This document shows positions 6,442-6,462 of a stretch of DNA of 6,462 nt, one piece after another. The notes below the pieces were generated by a model that saw nothing but the letters and a program-made list of their open reading frames with translations, ran no database searches and was not told where the DNA came from. Within the stretch, counting starts at the first letter, position 1. Every line of letters starts with the position of its first letter. Source of the stretch: Prevotella sp. (GTDB taxonomy: Bacteria; Bacteroidota; Bacteroidia; Bacteroidales; Bacteroidaceae). The DNA is taken from the NCBI GenBank assembly GCA_016291915.1, contig JAEEZP010000012.1, positions 1 to 6,462 of the forward strand. The letters are read 5' to 3'. A program made the position numbers and the translations under genes.

Positions 6442-6462
6442 TCTTTATATAATATTGATACC

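Noticed and set aside
1..6462. A new defence, mobile or biosynthetic system
   Set aside because: All sizeable open frames on the likely coding strands belong to housekeeping families or to one small membrane protein. There are no transposase, integrase, CRISPR, toxin-antitoxin or phage-like genes, and no attachment-site repeats.

Overview
The window looks like a piece of a Bacteroidales chromosome, most likely Prevotella or a close relative. Three things point there: promoter-like boxes of the Bacteroidetes form TAnnTTTG, mostly weak or absent Shine-Dalgarno sequences in A/T-rich leaders, and a DUF4369-type lipoprotein, a family typical of Bacteroidetes. The content is core housekeeping. There are no signs of mobile elements, tRNA or rRNA genes, or CRISPR.

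Layout from left to right. (1) The last 74 codons of a plus-strand PlsC-like acyltransferase enter from the left edge. (2) A short A/T-rich convergent gap follows (227-308), built from 7-bp repeats in opposite orientations. (3) A tightly packed minus-strand cluster runs from about 3619 down to 309: a DUF4369-like lipoprotein, then dihydroorotase (apparent TTG start, 5 nt after the lipoprotein stop), then a membrane-anchored metallophosphoesterase (12 nt after dihydroorotase). A promoter-like box lies just upstream in the 102-bp gap 3620-3721. (4) A second minus-strand pair, 4476 down to 3722, encodes an FtsB/DivIC-type septum protein followed by an uncharacterised four-helix membrane protein. 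(5) A 180-bp divergent intergenic region (4477-4656) carries two mirror-image copies of the same promoter core. (6) dnaX, the DNA polymerase III tau (and possibly gamma) subunit, is complete on the plus strand and ends 21 bp before the right edge.

The genes cover membrane phospholipid synthesis, pyrimidine synthesis, cell division and DNA replication. They do not form one pathway. The clearest regulatory link is the shared divergent promoter region, which could co-ordinate dnaX with the division gene. I found no convincing new multi-gene system. The most notable non-coding items are the perfect 19-bp mirrored promoter repeat, the heptamer arrays between the convergent genes, and RNA-structure or slippage candidates inside dnaX.
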